64,000 nucleotides of DNA from Chlorophyllum brunneum (taxonomy: Eukaryota > Basidiomycota > Agaricomycetes > Agaricales > Agaricaceae): positions 806,001 to 870,000 of the forward strand of contig OY756147.1 in the NCBI GenBank assembly GCA_963576785.1, in the 5' to 3' direction. The position numbers and the translations under genes are program-made. This document shows positions 46,305 to 57,591 of the stretch, in pieces (the stretch's first letter is position 1; each line of letters starts with the position of its first letter). Below the pieces are notes generated by a model, which worked only from the letters and a program-made list of their open reading frames with translations, had not been told where the DNA came from and did not search any database.

Positions 46305-49300
46305 CTAGAACTGAACCATCATAGCGTCCGGCCATGGTGTTACAAGTCCGGAAATATTCACATATTGCTGGCGCTTGGACTCATGCCAGGCATCATCAAA
46401 TCTTTGGTAGTGTGTTAGTTCACTCGACATCGACTCAACATTGGGGAAGACTTACTTGGTAAGTTTCCCTGAATCTCCATCAACTCGTTTCAGGTTCTCC
46501 TGGCTTAAGAGAGTCCCAACGATGACAGGCACCACTGCATTGAAGAACTTGGGTGTCAGCATGCCGTCTTGGTAGGGCGACACAATGCCCTGTTGGTCGG
46601 CAGGGCGAGAGTAATGAGGTGTTCTCCCAAGCGAATCCTGGTCATCTTATGAGTGGTTATCGATACCAATTGACGAACCATCTTACATTAGCCTTGGCGA
46701 TATCCACAAATACCCAGTCGCTTGGTTCAACTCGGTCGTTACGCAGGACGGTATCAAACCCGAAACGATACACCCCAGCGAACTGAAAGAAGTCTGTTAA
46801 CTTCCATTCGGAGAAGGGGTTCTGGAATAACTTACAATTGGGTCGAGGCGAAGCGCCTCACGAACATAACCCATAATCCTGGTAGGGGCATCCTTCTCCT
46901 TAGACAGGAAGATATCCACGATTTCTCCTCTGGCCTGTTTATTTGCCTCCTCAAGGAAATAATTTACCACTTGTGCAACCGCCTTAGAGAACAAGGCCGC
47001 GGTGGGGATGGTGGCGTTGAAGACATTAGTTGCCAACGCCGTGTGCGCAATCCCCCCGCCGCTGCCGCGACTCAGCGTCCTCAAGAACTCGATATTATTG
47101 TATTGCTTCTTGACCTCAAACCATTGAGAGACGTTTCCAATGCTGGTCTGCCTTGAAGTCAGCCTTAGTTCTTCCCCTAACTAAACGGGGTACTCACGAA
47201 GCGGCTCTCCGTGCCATCTATACTTTCCGTGATAAACTGAACAATCTCCTTGGCATACTTCTGCGATCTTTCACGAAGCTTGAAATCGTTGACTGGGTCG
47301 AAGTTCATATAGATATATCGTCCAATATCGGCGAATTTGTCGGAGGTTTCCTGTTCGTACCAAGCACCTTCTGGGTTGTCGTACGATTTCAGGGGCAGCC
47401 CAGCCTGGAGAACGGCGTCAGAGACAAATAGGACAGGTATTCTTGGCCGAATACTTACAATCTTCTCACAGATCCAGTGAACAGGTAACAAGTCGATGAC
47501 ATCCTTAACGATATCCACGTAATGGACATTGTTTGCTCCAATTTGGGGGAATGCTTTATCCTTCATCAGGGCTTCAATCTTCTTCTGGAAGTATTCGGGC
47601 CAGTTGCCCCCAGTAGTGATCAACTCGGTAACACGGGCCTGTCCCTCCCGCACGGCCTGGTGAATTCGACTCTTCTTATTGCCCTGATCGGTGCCTGAGC
47701 TTTCGTACATCCCTGAAATTGGTAATGATGGTGCATACCTGGTTATCTGCAAAGACTGGGTCAACGACAATCTTTTGCCGCGCAGCAATGTCTGGCGTCC
47801 CGTCCATACTCAAAATTTGTTTCACATCCTCCAAGTTGTTTACGACCTTCCACTGATGGTCCTCCAGAGCCGGGAGCGGTTCTGCACCATCCGACAAGTG
47901 TTTCTCGAGTGCTGCGGGCCATCGATACTTTTCAACGGACCCATCACCTCTGGCTTTGAGAGTGGTGTACATCTTCTCAGGAATGTTGAAGGGGAAGTGC
48001 GCAAGAGCGGAGCCAGCAGGATAGTGATCAGGAAGAGTCCTGAAGAGGAGCTTCGTTAACAAGCCGCCATAAGAACCATCCTCCTTGTCATATTGACAGT
48101 CTTGGTAGCCCCAAGCGGTGAGGTTGAAAGCTGGTAATCGCTGTCAAAAACCCCATTTTTTGCCGAGAAAAATACTCTGCTTACGCGTGAAATCGGTGGT
48201 GAGGAATCGGTCCCCACGAGTGAGACAGACAGCGTCAGAAAGGATAGCTCGGGAAATGGTATAGCCTGGGCACAAACCAGCGCCAGGCTGGGGTGTTTTG
48301 GTTTGTTCTGCTTGAAGACCCACGTAGAGCTCAAGCCTGTCGATGTCCTTGTATAATGCATCAGCAGCTTTGTGAATTTCGGGATCGGGGTTCCACTCCT
48401 TGAAGTTCGTATACGCTATAATTCACTCAGCCCAAGTCCGGGACAGTGTTTTCAGCGACCTACGCTTCAATCCCATGAATTTTCTAAATTCATTAAGCTA
48501 TTGAATGTCTGTCAGTTATTGAGTGCACGGAACACGTGCGTGGGATCACGCACAGAACATGTACCCCATTGGCGGGACTGGATGATGCCAAGAATTTCGA
48601 TCATCCTCATACGCTCCGGAATCCCACGCGCCCCGAAAGCACCAGCAACGTCGTTTGTAGCACCTTGGATTATTTCAGCGAGATCAGTGTCTTTGAACCG
48701 ACCATTCACGCGAGATTTCCTGTGCTCAAAGTCAGGGTCACGTATCCGACGTAGGTAGGTTAACGAACCCTCCGAATGTCCACTCCCAGGGTGGCGTTTT
48801 GTTCGTCTCGTTTCTGAGACCCTTGAACACGTTTTTGAAAGATGAGATGTTGGCCCCAGTAGCGTCCTTGGGCAACTTCGCGAATTCTTTCTCAAGCCAG
48901 TCAACATCGCGCTGAGAAAGAGCCGAGTGCCAGCGGTAGAGTAGGTTGAATTCCAACGAGACTACGTTGCCTTCACCCCGAACAGCAATCTCATGGTTTG
49001 ACTCCCTCATGATCTTGAGCAATGTTATTATTTCACTTCGAGAGAGATAGGGTTGGAACATGGATTGCTTACCATGAGAGGGTCGAGTCTCCAGTCACTT
49101 CCGTCCCGAACGAGGCCGAGAATCGCACCAACGTAATCTAGATAAGAGTTCTTATCCCGCATTCACAATATATCAAGCAATCACAACGTACCACCAAGGA
49201 TGATGTGCATGAAGTATCCGCAATTCACGAGTCGGGTTCGATGAAAGATTTCATCATCTTGGATTCTTTGGTCCTCAGGCGAGAGGCTGGAAGGAGTTTT

Positions 49301-50441
49301 GAATCGCTGACACTCATTAATTTCCAGGATTCTCTGAGCAATGTACTACGGAAGGGACGTTTCAGCGAGGATACACAGGGTAAGGCACGCAGGCACATAC
49401 ATTGTGATTACGGTTGAGGAGAACCAAGAGTGCACAGGTGGCAGGTGGCATCCTTAACAGCCTGCCGTCCGCGAAACAATCGGGTTTGAGTTTTCCAGTT
49501 CCGTCAAGGGATCGGACATTATCCACTTGTTCTTCGGAGCTTCCATAAAGGACACTGAGATCAAGATAGCTGCTGGCATTATTAACTCTCCAGTCGTCAA
49601 GGCTGGTATTGAAGATGCTGTGGATGATAATATCTGCGAATGCGAAAAAGAGAGAAGAAATGCCATCGGGATGAGGAGTGAATTTGTCGCGCTTGAGAAG
49701 GGTGTCGAAGACAAGGTTGGGGTCGGGAAGGGTTGTCGTTGGGGTGAGGTTGGTAGAGGGAACGGAACGCGCATAGGGTGAACCAGCTTTGCCAATGCCG
49801 GGAATTAGGGGATTATAGTTGGAGCCGTCGGCAGCCCGGTATGCATAGTCTATGTGTTTGGGCATGGTAGGGGGGGTGTGGGAATTAGGCTGGGATGACG
49901 CATAGAGAGATTTAGTGATATCAAAGGGACGAAGGAAGCCATGCGACGGGTGAGGTAGGTCCTTATAAACTATAATGCAAACTTAGATGAGGGCCACCAA
50001 GCTCGCATATACGATACTTACGAAGGCCGATTACGGCTTGTTGTATTGTAAGAGAGATTTGGTGGTCCTTGAGGCGTGCCATCGCTACTAGTAACGCCTC
50101 CAGCTAAAGGGACATCAGCCGAGGATCCATTTCGATGGTTCAAGTGTGACTGACCAACATCTTTCGGTCGTCAATTCCGATAGTGTTTCCGTGCCTGACC
50201 AGGTCCCAGAAGGCTGGCTGATGGGATATGAGTGCATTTCACGGACGGAAGGACGGATTCGACTCACCAAACGAGCGGGGGTGATTGGAGGCTTGAGAAT
50301 GAGGTCGTGAATCTGGGCGAGGCTGGTTTCGGCGACATGTGTCCTCGGGTGTGCACCGTCCATATCGAGAGGGGCATGGGTGGCGGCGATGAAATCCGCG
50401 TTTCTGGCGAGACTGCGGGCGAGAGTGGCGAAAGAAGTCAT
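46305..50441 (-). CDS. Fatty-acid dioxygenase / P450-like fusion (Ppo, linoleate diol synthase family)
   Basis: Makes hydroperoxy fatty acids (oxylipins, psi factors) that control sporulation. The N-terminal heme peroxidase/cyclooxygenase-like domain shows DGSNYNPLIPGIGKAGSPYA, the distal His in FADIIIHSIF, SSYLDLSVLYG, and the catalytic Tyr with proximal His in EFNLLYRWHSALS. The C-terminal half is P450-like: IMGYVREALRLDP carries the ExxR helix, but the expected heme loop with Cys (GxHxCxG) is missing; the equivalent stretch reads SPYQDGMLTPKFFNAV. The end is VTPWPDAMMVQF and TAG 46305-46307. So dioxygenase activity is expected and P450 isomerase activity is not. Start ATG 50439-50441 is chosen because a TATA box lies 56-62 bp upstream. 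Many short introns. Confidence 0.9.
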
Positions 50442-50496
50442 GGCTGAGGCCAGGATAGAGTAGAGGAAGGTGAGGATTGCGAGCATTGGAGGAGGG

Positions 50497-50503
50497 TTAT
50501 ATA
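50497..50503 (-). promoter_or_regulatory. TATA box of the fatty-acid dioxygenase
   Basis: TATATAA on the minus strand, 56-62 bp upstream of ATG 50441. Its place makes the in-frame upstream ATG at 50486 an unlikely start because only about 10 bp would remain for a leader. Confidence 0.6.
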
Positions 50504-50738
50504 GAGCTAGAAGGAGATAAAAGGGGAGTGATATCAATCAGTTGCGGGCCTGTAACACAAGATGGATGGGGTGCTGATTGAATCAGCTTCCGTGTCACTC
50601 ATCGGAATCTTCACGTCGGCGTCCTGGTCGGAACACTTCTCACACCGCTCACTCATCCCACCCATCTAGGCAAAAAAATCCACTTCAGATCCACAGTCCC
50701 CACAAGGCACAGATACCGTATAGCATGCTACAAATTCA

Positions 50739-51510
50739 CTACATTATCACGCAGCACGAGTTTTGCTAGGTAATGGATGTGAACACGTTGCACGAAACAG
50801 ACGTCACACCAGATCACTGTACCTTCTTTGCCGTCTTGTAGAACATCTTGCTCTGTGCTGACAGTGCCTCTGATCGTTCAACAAGATTATCAAGCCTCTC
50901 TCCACGTTGCAGTACGGACTCTATTGTCTTGTGCTGTCGCCCCCATCAGTCATTTCCCTCGCTCACTGCGACGCCTCCAGGCAAAGAAAGACCTACTAAA
51001 ACGATCTTGGTCTCATCCAGCTCCTGCTGCACACGCATAATGGTATCTGCCTGTCGTGGATCTTGATACTTCTGAATGTAGGTATTGACTTCTGGGAATG
51101 AGATTGATCCTGGACTCCCGAACGATGACTGGGGTACTTTGGCGGTAAAGTCGTCAAGGAGCTTCGTTAGCAGCGAAAACGCCGGTCGCACTGGATATTC
51201 CTGATCGGTAATGATAACACCTAAATTGCCTCTAGTAAGAGTCCAAACCATGTCAAATGTGAAGCTCAGTACCAGCCAACTGTTCCGCACCGCCGCGGTT
51301 ATACACATGCGCTGTGTGGCTATTCTCTTGAATACTCTGTCGCTGGCCTTGCGCAGTCCTTTCGGCCACTGTCTTTGTGAAAAAGCTCATAAATTCACCA
51401 ACTGACCCCCGTTGGTAGAACGAGAAGGAGGAGAGGTCGCTGGCTGTGCTAAGGACAACCGAAGCACCCGAAGGAGGAGCAAGAACGACAGAAATAGAGA
51501 AAATCTTCAT
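50739..51510 (-). CDS. ykt6: Ykt6 R-SNARE
   Basis: Lipid-anchored R-SNARE used in ER-Golgi, endosomal, vacuolar and autophagosome fusion. Start ATG 51508-51510 ([15 protein letters not shown]). The longin domain shows [21 protein letters not shown] and [19 protein letters not shown]. The SNARE helix is [20 protein letters not shown] then [17 protein letters not shown], with the zero-layer Arg. The final exon is only 27 nt (50739-50765) and encodes QNSCCVIM and the stop: a palmitoylated Cys followed by a farnesylated CAAX box. The exon before it ends at 50823. All parts are conserved and the length of about 200 residues is normal. Confidence 0.95.
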
Positions 51511-52729
51511 TATGGGTGGCTAGAACAGAGGCAAGTCTTGGGATGGCGTCAGTTGAGTGGACTGACGAGGCCAGCGGTGGACGCAGTGCAGGGTGCTCCG
51601 TTACTAACATGTGCAAACAAGGCTACGCAGCCACACTCTTCCTGTTTCATCATCAAGGCTACCGAAGAATGTATTTTAAACAAATACCACACTGCCTGTG
51701 ATTGTTACCTAGGTAATCCGCCGAGCGTTTGGTGGAGATGTATCTTTTGACTTTCTCGCTTCCATTCAATGCATCAATACATCCAACTAAATACAATTTC
51801 GGGACTATAACTCTCAAGCTGTCTTTCTCGTCACCAAAGCCGGGTCTTGACCCAGCAGCCTTGACGTCTTCCATACTGTTCTAACCATCGATAGCCGTGT
51901 TTCACCAGCACCTTCGTTGTCAACCACAATTTCTCAATCTTTGGCGGTGTAATCTCGCTCGGCTTTGGATCAGGGCACAGCTTGGTCGGGTATGCTTCTG
52001 ATCGCCAACCGCTGAGCCTTTGCTGCAGTACAGATGTAGCTGCCTTAACTATCCGTGTGAATGGCACCGTTGGCGCTGGGCATGTCAATGTCAGACAGAT
52101 AGCCGCTGCCGATGGTTCTCTAACCAAGATCACTGTGGAGACCCGGGACCGCAAGGTGGTGACTTGACGCCAATGGAGTCGGGGAGAGCGATCCGTCTCG
52201 ATGAAGTAATTTCGTAACTTCTATCACTTCCGAGCCGCTCGCTACAAACTCAACCTCCGAACCCCACCGGCATAATCTTGTCTGGGAAGATGGAGACCGA
52301 CACCAACGCCGGAAAAAGAAGTAGCGATGGTTCTACGTCATCGCCGACAATAGTGCCAAGAGCCCCTTCTGAACCCATTTGGCCAGGCTCCCAAACTGTG
52401 ATATGTTTGAGCAAATCTTCAAGTACATTCGCCATCACGATCGACCGTTACCCTGAGTCAAACATAATGAACTCCGGAACGTGGCGACAAAACATCGTGA
52501 CATGCCTTAGGGTACCTGTATCATCCTTAGCGTCACCAGCACGACAATGCATCAACCATCGTCAAGACGAGGAGGTATATAATGCCCGAGGGTGCACTGG
52601 CTACTGGTGTATCGTGGCTGGTCCCGACACTCAAGAAACCTACTTCGTGGCTGGCCCCATTGAAAAATCTTGTACCTTCAAATCCTCTTTAGTATCGGCT
52701 CTTCCGGCTCGCCTTCCCCTCCCTCAGAC
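51511..52729. other. Divergent intergenic region with unexplained open frames
   Basis: About 1.2 kb between ykt6 (minus) and the tetraspan gene (plus). A plus-strand frame at 52278-52793 and minus-strand frames at 51831-52154 and 52250-52438 are open, but I recognise no domain and cannot join them convincingly. A small unknown gene on the minus strand is possible. Confidence 0.35.
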
Positions 52730-53646
52730 ATGGTTTACGTTCGATCTCGCAAGTTCTGTTGCTGCATACCGGTCAGGTTCGGGGTTTTCGTAAGTCTCCC
52801 AGTGTCCGCTGGGGCCTACCAAAGAGGCTCACCAGTCAAAGCTACTGTCTTTTATTGGATTTGGTGGTGGTATCTTGTTGAGCGTGTTCGGGTGGTGGTC
52901 AATAGCCATTATTAGTAAGTGAAGCTTAACCCTATTGGCATAGGCAGATCACATCATTGACTACCTCCCGAAACCCTATACAGAACAACAAAGCATTACC
53001 ATCTCAACCCCGGATGAAGTGGCTTTGTACATCTCCTCAGCGATGTATACGCTCTTAGCACTAGTATCACTCTTCGGGTATGTCGGTGCCGCTGTCTTCA
53101 GCCCGTTTTGCTACTTTGAGCTCTAACACAATTCACCATTTGATCACGGAAAGTTTCGTCGGCGCTATCATCAAAAGCATCGGCATGGTATCAAGTTTTG
53201 CCAACGCTCTCCTGGTCCATTTGGTCTTTAGCGTGGGCATTGGAATTTATGCTATTTATACGGTGTTCAAGCAAGACCCACAAGACATATTTAAGCGGTG
53301 TATGGACAGCGCCTCCGGAGATCCGAATGCTCAGTCATATTGCAAAGAAAGCTTTGCCATCATCAAAGGTGTCACTGTCGCTGTGTATATCGTAACCTGG
53401 CTATTGCAACTCTGTGCGTTTCGACACTACGGAGACTATTTGCTTCTTTCTGAATCCATCCCTTAGATGGTTACTTTGTGGTTCTCAGATACGTTGACCA
53501 GCTTCATTACGAGGAAGGATTAAAGCAACGGGTCATCGAGAATCTCGTCCGTAGACCAGCACCAATAAATGTCACCACATACAGCGCCTTTGGAAGCGCG
53601 AACCAACCTCGTTCGGCTTTTGTGAACGGTAACAGTAGGGTTTAGT
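52730..53646 (+). CDS. Uncharacterised four-helix (tetraspan) membrane protein
   Basis: Exons 52730-52789, 52836-52914, 52948-53077, 53154-53413 and 53467-53646 join in frame to about 235 residues. The basic, Cys-rich N-terminus MVYVRSRKFCCCIPVRFGVF has three adjacent Cys before the first helix, likely palmitoylated. Helices: FIGFGGGILLSVFGWW, MYTLLALVSLFGFVGAIIK, SFANALLVHLVFSVGIGIYA and KGVTVAVYIVTWLLQLYGYF. The loop between helices 3 and 4 contains two Cys (KRCMD and SYCKE) that could pair. The cytosolic tail ends NQPRSAFVNGNSRV. I know of similar unnamed proteins in basidiomycetes, but no function. Confidence 0.8.
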
Positions 53647-54971
53647 TTCAGCTGTAGCAAATGATTGGAATGGTTACTAGTTCATTTCAAGAATAAGATC
53701 CATTACACATCGTAGATCTGAAATGATTGCGAGGGCTCGTCATTCACCCGGAATTGACGCGTTGACCCTTGTCAGTCGATCATCACAAGAAGTAAATTCA
53801 CATGCCTGATAGGCTATTGTGGGCGCCGTTCATCTACTAACCTAGTTAGGAATGAGTGATTCCATCCATCCTTCATGCCCCTTCGAACAGTAGTATCATA
53901 TCACGCCGTACCCCTTCTTCTAGTGAAACCATTGACTTGTTATTTTTCGCCATATCTACATCAGCGGCTATGTTCACTTTTTATAGCCTGAGAATTTCAT
54001 TTCCATGATGCCGTTAAAATAAGCTACTCTTGTACGGGGGGATGGGCAAAGAGGTTTAGGCGTACAGCCTGGGACAACTCATTAGGTTGTAGGAGCAAGA
54101 CGAGCGGGTGTTGGGAATTCCGCGTTGGCTTCTGGAGGAGCTTCGACCGCGAAACGAACCCGGGAAAGAAGGGTGGAGTGGGTATTAAAATTACAAAAAC
54201 GCGCATATATGGGGAAGTGAAAGCAGCGGCACATATCTGATTCCTTAACCATCTCAAAGATTATCTTTAGGCATGGCTGTGACGCACCCTGTTCCGCAGC
54301 TGGTTATGTCCCCGGCTAGCGTGGAGCTTTCCCTGATACTTTGATATCAGAATTAGAAGGAGTAACTTGTCATTCATCGTAGATCAAAACGAGAAACCGG
54401 GACTCCGCAAGACACTCATCTCGGTTTGGCGCGGAGGGATGCAGTGGAAAGGCCGCCGACAGACTCTTTATTATTTTTTCTTTCAAGGGCACCAGAATCA
54501 CGAGTCGTAGCGGGGTGTTGGTTGATTCCAGATCCAGTGAGCCGCGGAGGCTAATTAAACGTGAGCCTGGCCTATCCGGTCCCTACAAATTCGGAGGGGA
54601 TTCCATTGATCATTGATGCTGCTGGGCTTTAATCATGGATATCTATCGTCGGGAGTGATTGGTTCAAAGTTCAGTCGCAGTTCCCGAGTCGGGTTGGTGT
54701 ACATAATGGTCGAGTAGCGGCCTGAGAGATCCGAGTCTTGTCCTTGGATGGATGCTGAAAGTGTTCCAAAGGGTGCTAAATATGACGAGTTCTATCTGGG
54801 TACATGTGGACAACTTATGGGCCTTTGTTCGTAACGAGGGGTCGTAAGATATGACTCGGAGGCTTTTTGATTCCGTCCAAGTGCCTGAGGGTGCACAGCC
54901 TGGCAATCATAATCGTGAGAGACTGGGATTGACTGCAAGTGTCATTTTGGGCTGCTCGTCTACATGTGCTT
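53647..54971. other. Intergenic region without a supported gene
   Basis: About 1.3 kb between two plus-strand genes. Short open frames exist on both strands without recognisable content. The right end should hold the site-2 protease promoter. Nothing repeated or structured was noticed. Confidence 0.5.
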
Positions 54972-56902
54972 ATGTCCTTGGCTTCCTTTGCATACACACT
55001 CTCGGTATTCTGGTTGATCATATACGGTTTACAGCGATGTATACGGCACAGGAAGCATCACGCAATTCTCCCTTCTCATCGGCATAGCTTTCGGAGCGAG
55101 GGCAGAACTTCCGGCGAGTGGCATGTCACCATTCGTTTCCTTCAAGCTAGGGTCGAGACTTCCAGATGGAATCAAATGCATGATAGACTTTTGAATAGAC
55201 TGAAAAGGAGGAGGAGTGACTTACAGTCGGGGATTTGGTTGGAGAGGTTGTATACACTTGGGTATATTTCTGGTGTTTTAGGGATGGTGGTTGTGTTGGG
55301 ACTTTTGCTGTGGACGACTTGGACGCTCGTGAAGCCGTTGTCGATTCACAGGGTTGTGAAGGCCTCAAAGGCAGTTGGCAAGCTGGTGAAGAGGGATGGT
55401 CAGGATATGGGGACGTCGTATGAGGAGCTTACTACCAAGAGTCCGATTACACCAATAGTAAGGATGAGTTACCTCTAAGGATCGCGTCGCTTTTAATCAA
55501 GGCACTGGAATATAGCTGCCAGGAGTTACAGTCCCGTTGAACCACATCCCTTTCATCATCTCCGCACTGTTCATAGGCCAAATCGCTCATGAGCTTGGTC
55601 ATGCAGTCGCTGGAGCACTCTATGGGATACCCATTTTGTCATCCGGTGCATCCATTATTGTCTGTGTACCGGCTGCATTCGTCTCGTTTTCAACAGCTGC
55701 TCTTGATACCCTCCGTCCAACTGCAAAGTCTCGTGTCATTGCTGCTGGTCCATTTCATAATCTGTTATTCTGGTGCTTTTGGCTCCTGGCTGGCTACATT
55801 GGAGGTGGAAGGTTCTGTACACTCTTAGGATATGAGGACGCCAGCTCGCTGGGTCGGGTTGTCCTCAAAGTCGAAGATGTGAGTGTTGGGATTTGTACTT
55901 GGCAGAACCTTTTTAACGATCTTGATTCAAGGCCTCCCCCTTGGCTGGATACTTGACGACTGGCGTAATAATCACGAAGCTGAATGACCATTCCATGGCA
56001 TCCTCCTCTGCCGATCCAGATCCATGGGAGTCGTTTCTCAAGTCGCCAGGAAGTGATGAGATGAAGCTTGGTTGGTGTATAAGCTCAAGAGAGTTAGGTA
56101 CGTTCGATTACTGGAGGGAAGAAGGAGGGCTTAATTACGATGTTCAGGTTCTTCGTCGAAGGAGTGTTGCTTGCCAGACGTAAAGACGGCAACCTCGTTA
56201 TCGTGTTTCGTGGCCAATACGGTTCCCAACCAACTGGGGTGCTTGGATCCCGTACCTATTCTTACGGCTACTGATGACGAGGAAAGATGTGCTTCTGAGA
56301 ACGGATGTAAAGAAGGATATCTTTGCGCGCGACCAGCGGAGAAAGAGGCACTTTTAAGGTTAACCATCAGAGAAGGCGAAGCACAGACTGAAAAAATAGT
56401 GCTTTGGAGTGGTCCTCGCGCAGAGATTTGGGAGGAAGGTAGGTCATGGGTGCTGGGTGATGTCAGGGGACTAATTGCTCAGTGTCTCTCAGTAACTGTC
56501 GGGAAATGGATTCCGCGCCTCAGCTTCCTTCCGATCAGCATACCTTCATGGGCGAGGATTTTCTGGGAGTATGTCCATCGTCTCATCTCGCTTAATGTCC
56601 ACTCAATGATGGATCTCAGGTACCTTCTGACGGTGAATCTCTCCTTGTTCCTGTTTAACCTCATTCCAATGGGGGACCTGGATGGGCTACATTTCCTTCG
56701 GTCGATCCTAGCATCGATGGTGGGGCCAGACACGCACGAGGCGCACGACCTTGAAGCAATGGAGAGGGCGGAGGCGATGGAAGCTGTGAACATCAGGCGC
56801 CATTATCGATGCAGGTTACTTGAAAAGGCAATTTCGGGAGGGACTGGTTTATTAGTTGGGTTAGACCTCGTGCTACTTACCCTTTCTTTAATCAGAATAT
56901 GA
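54972..56902 (+). CDS. Site-2 protease (membrane metalloprotease, M50)
   Basis: Intramembrane zinc protease that releases membrane-bound transcription factors such as SREBP. The active site is QIAHELGHAVAGALYG, with both His and the Glu of HExxH. The second zinc motif is in LFNLIPMGDLDGLHFL (NxxP and DG). At least six hydrophobic helices are visible, starting with SLASFAYTLSVFWLIIYGL. A PDZ-like segment (EDASPLAGYLTTGVIITKL) and a Cys-containing luminal loop lie between the motifs, as in S2P. Introns join after KSPITPI and after KVED. ATG 54972 is the first ATG of the frame; a more upstream exon cannot be excluded. The stop TGA is at 56900-56902. Confidence 0.92.
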
Positions 56903-57104
56903 AACGTGAGGGGGACCAAAACTTAATATCATGGCAAAGGACTCGTGGTAGTGGAGTGAGAGTGTGATGGGTCGATCATATATGAGTTGCACGAGGACAG
57001 TACGCGTACAAATTTTGTGCGATGGGCATATGGGCAATGCATGGAACGTCTCTACCCTTGGGTGCGACAAAGGAAGAAGGAAGCCGAGGAGGCTAAGGGT
57101 CGGT

Positions 57105-57508
57105 TTATTTCTTCTTGGGCTTGTCGACTTCGACGACCTGGAGACCTAATTGCGGGGGTGATCTATCAGAGGTCTGGGTGAGAGTGAGGAATAGGCACGC
57201 ACCTGGTGGCAGACTTTGCTTCAGCTTCTCGGCCTTCTGTGGGTCGTCTACTGCGAGGGTGTAGAGGTATCGCGAGCAGCGGACCTTGAACTTTGTCCGT
57301 GTCTTGCCGTTGGCGACTTTCGAAGATATCTTCTTGATGCGCGCCTCTGGGGAGTTTGGTCAGAGAGTGTCAGGATGGTTGGATGATGAACGCACGAGAG
57401 GCATCCTTGCGCTGTGTGATTTTAATGAATTCCTTGATGTCGCGGATTTCCTTGGGCTACAGGGTTGTCAGCGCTGTAGAACGGTGTAGGGAATAGCGGT
57501 GTTACCAT
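57105..57508 (-). CDS. rpl38: Large-subunit ribosomal protein eL38
   Basis: 60S protein of about 80 residues. The first exon is the ATG alone (57506-57508), directly followed by a GT donor. The second exon begins [20 protein letters not shown], then [40 protein letters not shown] and, after a last intron, [13 protein letters not shown] with TAA at 57105-57107. The match is full length. It lies divergent to the P-type ATPase gene. Confidence 0.96.
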
Positions 57509-57591
57509 CGTCGATAGTGCTGAGGGTGGATGTGGGATCTGGCGTCGTTGCTGCCCAGGTCGTGGCTGAACCTTATTTTGTGGTCGTGTAT

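Noticed and set aside
50442..50537. Longer N-terminus with a hydrophobic start for the fatty-acid dioxygenase
   Set aside because: The TATA box at 50497-50503 lies inside this extension, and the family normally starts without a membrane helix.
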